Origin: Dermatophilaceae bacterium Sec6.4
GTDB taxonomy: Bacteria; Actinomycetota; Actinomycetes; Actinomycetales; Dermatophilaceae
Assembly: GCA_039636865.1 (NCBI GenBank)
Contig: CP144172.1
Coordinates: 186,001 to 250,000, forward strand
Reading direction: 5' to 3'
DNA length: 64,000 nucleotides
Shown here piece after piece: positions 62,563 to 64,000 of this stretch. The position numbers and the translations under genes are program-made. The notes beneath the pieces are model-generated. The model saw only the letters and a program-made list of their open reading frames with translations. It was not told where the DNA came from and did not search any database. Positions within the stretch are counted from its first letter, which is position 1, and each line of letters starts with the position of its first letter.

Positions 62563-63435
62563 TCAGCGCAGGGTCAGTTGGCGGCTCACGATGCCCGCAC
62601 GCGCGCGGCGTTCCGCATCGCTCAATACCGTCGTCACCGCCGCCGCATCACCGAAACGCGCTGCCAATGCGGCGAAATCCTGGTCGTGCGAAAGGGGTTC
62701 GGCATCGCGGTCGACCTCCCACACCGGCACCAGCAGACCGTGCGCCCGGAACGCACCCAGCAGCCGACCTTCGCCCAATGATGCTGCGCCCGCGGCCTGC
62801 AGCCGCGCGAGGGCATCGGTCGCCGCCTCCTCGTCGTGCGGTAACACCCATCGCACATAGGTCCGCACGCCGATCCGGCACCAGTAGGCGTGCGCCGCGG
62901 ACGGCAGCGCAACCGTCGGCGTGATTGCCTCATTTGCGCGGGCAAGCGAGGCGGCGCCCTCACCGTCGAGCTCCTGACCCTCGACCCAGAAGTCGAAACC
63001 GTCGTGCAGCGAGACGGTGAAGTCGTCTCCGGTCAGTAGGTCCTGCAGACGTGGCCCGGTCGCCGTCACCCGCGGTGCGTTGATCAGCGGTTCGCCCGGC
63101 GCGAGCGCGGCCGTGGCCAGTAGTGCCTGCGCAACATCACTGCTCGGATCACTGGAGGACGCACCGGTCTGCAGAGCGACGAACAACGAGCCGTCAGCGC
63201 GGTGCAGCCCGGGCCAGGCCAGCGGCAGCACGGAGGCGACGGTCGCCTCTCGAGGCTGCCCGTCGAGGCGGAAGGTCACAGCGGCGGTGGCCGCCGGCAC
63301 GATCTCGCGCATAGCAACCCACCCCGCTTCGTTGGGCAACCCCTCGAACGGGCGCCTCACGAACGCCGGGGGCGCGGTGGACGGGTCGAACGGAATACGC
63401 GTGCGGTCGCCCTTACGGCGGGAGGCTTTACCCAT
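62563..63435 (-). CDS. DUF5926 family protein
   Basis: 290 residues from the ATG at 63435 (MGKASRRKGD), the typical basic start of this actinobacterial family. RPFEGLPNEAGWVAMREIVPAAT and a C-terminal ARAGIVSRQLTLR are recognisable. Related proteins are sometimes annotated as SecA-like or topoisomerase-related because of the basic N-terminus, but no catalytic motif is present. Function unknown. It is 40 bases upstream of pheA on the same strand. Confidence 0.75.
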   Translation of the reverse strand: MGKASRRKGDRTRIPFDPSTAPPAFVRRPFEGLPNEAGWVAMREIVPAATAAVTFRLDGQPREATVASVLPLAWPGLHRADGSLFVALQTGASSSDPSSDVAQALLATAALAPGEPLINAPRVTATGPRLQDLLTGDDFTVSLHDGFDFWVEGQELDGEGAASLARANEAITPTVALPSAAHAYWCRIGVRTYVRWVLPHDEEAATDALARLQAAGAASLGEGRLLGAFRAHGLLVPVWEVDRDAEPLSHDQDFAALAARFGDAAAVTTVLSDAERRARAGIVSRQLTLR

Positions 63436-63504
63436 GGCCCGGACTGTAACGAGCCTGGCGGCCACACCTGCGGCGACCTGCCGCAACAGTGGTCACTCCC
63501 GGCA

Positions 63505-64000
63505 TCACTCCCCGGTGCCGGCCCAGGCAGCATCCACGGCGTGACGCACCATTCGGGGCCTGTTGGTGATGATCGCGTCGACGCCCAATTCGATGCACGC
63601 CTGTACATCAGCGGGGTCGTCGACCGTCCACACGTGCACCTGGTGACCAAAGCTGTGCTGCCGCTTGATGAACGCCGGGAATCGGCGCACGACGGCCATC
63701 CGGGTGCCGACGATGTCGACATTCGGGGGCAGCGAATCCACGAACCGCAGCGTGGTCGGCAGATCCATCAGGTGTACCCGTTCCAGCTGCGGGGCCAGTC
63801 GGGCCATTCGCTGGACGGCGAGACTTGAGAACGACATCAGCCGTACATTGATCCGCCCCGGGGTCAGCAGACCGAACTCGCCGAGCGTGTCGACCAGCAC
63901 CCGCTCCACCTCGCCGGAGTAGCGGGTGGGGTGTTTGGTTTCGATGACCAGGTCGAGCGGCCGGTCGACCTTCTGCACCGTCCGGATCAGCTCGCGCAGC
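63505..64000 (-). CDS. Glycerophosphodiester phosphodiesterase, 3' part
   Basis: The gene leaves the window at its right edge; the frame is open to base 64000. The visible 164 codons cover the C-terminal two thirds of a GDPD TIM barrel: LDLVIETKHPTRYSG with the catalytic Glu of E-x-K, HVWTVDDPADVQACIELGVDAI and ITNRPRMV. The HR-motif strand is outside the window. It hydrolyses glycerophosphodiesters to glycerol-3-phosphate. The stop follows GTGE. Confidence 0.88.
   Translation of the reverse strand, partial: LRELIRTVQKVDRPLDLVIETKHPTRYSGEVERVLVDTLGEFGLLTPGRINVRLMSFSSLAVQRMARLAPQLERVHLMDLPTTLRFVDSLPPNVDIVGTRMAVVRRFPAFIKRQHSFGHQVHVWTVDDPADVQACIELGVDAIITNRPRMVRHAVDAAWAGTGE

Overview
The window is one stretch of a chromosome with high G+C content and dense coding on both strands. 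Frequent GTG/TTG starts, start/stop overlaps, actinobacterial families (DUF427, DUF2254, DUF5926, a fused CydDC, a tandem-duplicated Lrp regulator) and LPxTG/YkuD cell-wall genes point to a Gram-positive actinobacterium. A Micrococcales relative (Dermacoccaceae-like) is my guess from gene content only. I see no rRNA, tRNA, CRISPR array, prophage or insertion sequence.

Layout. 1-5.4 kb: the 3' part of a FAD/Fe-S oxidoreductase facing an E1alpha-E1beta-E2 2-oxoacid dehydrogenase operon. 5.6-9.5 kb: MFS exporter, HisC-like aminotransferase, YflT-type stress protein, GNAT-Nudix fusion. 9.6-15.1 kb: exported proteins (a Ser/Thr/Pro-rich protein ending exactly in LPVTG, an L,D-transpeptidase, a lipoprotein, a sedolisin with a structured leader and a 13-codon uORF) and a divergent TetR regulator. 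15.1-20 kb: DivIVA-like protein, galE, argS, uppP and a small CarD/UvrD-wedge-like protein. 20-22.7 kb: a C45 acyltransferase-like amidase with a small HTH protein and a triple operator, then a sugar-epimerase homologue. 22.7-27.7 kb: spermidine-synthase-like protein, DUF427, EamA and DedA membrane proteins, a haloalkane-dehalogenase-like hydrolase and a renalase-like flavoprotein; two related 96-97 nt palindromic elements lie here. 27.7-32.1 kb: a gene-poor patch, then a NarL/DesK-type two-component pair divergent from an ABC exporter.

32.1-40.4 kb is the clearest functional unit: cydA, cydB, fused cydDC and a BlaI-family repressor on one strand, with a BlaI-type dyad in front of cydA, facing a BlaR1-like M56 metallopeptidase and an alpha/beta hydrolase. 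This suggests proteolytically signalled control of cytochrome bd. 40.4-49.8 kb: B3/B4-domain protein, MMPL transporter with a near-perfect palindrome at its promoter, DUF4282 protein, bioF-bioD, DUF2254, a low-molecular-weight phosphatase and a two-domain VOC protein. 49.9-64 kb: purB, VOC, SpoU methyltransferase, HAD phosphatase, membrane protein, serS, lipid kinase, cation/proton antiporter, an Lrp regulator divergent from a DHA2 exporter, pheA, DUF5926 and a truncated glycerophosphodiester phosphodiesterase.

Non-coding structure: GC-rich perfect hairpins close several convergent gene pairs; a nested palindromic repeat built on TCGAGCGGC recurs three times; and well-formed dyads mark the C45, cyd, TetR/sedolisin, MMPL and Lrp/DHA2 promoters.
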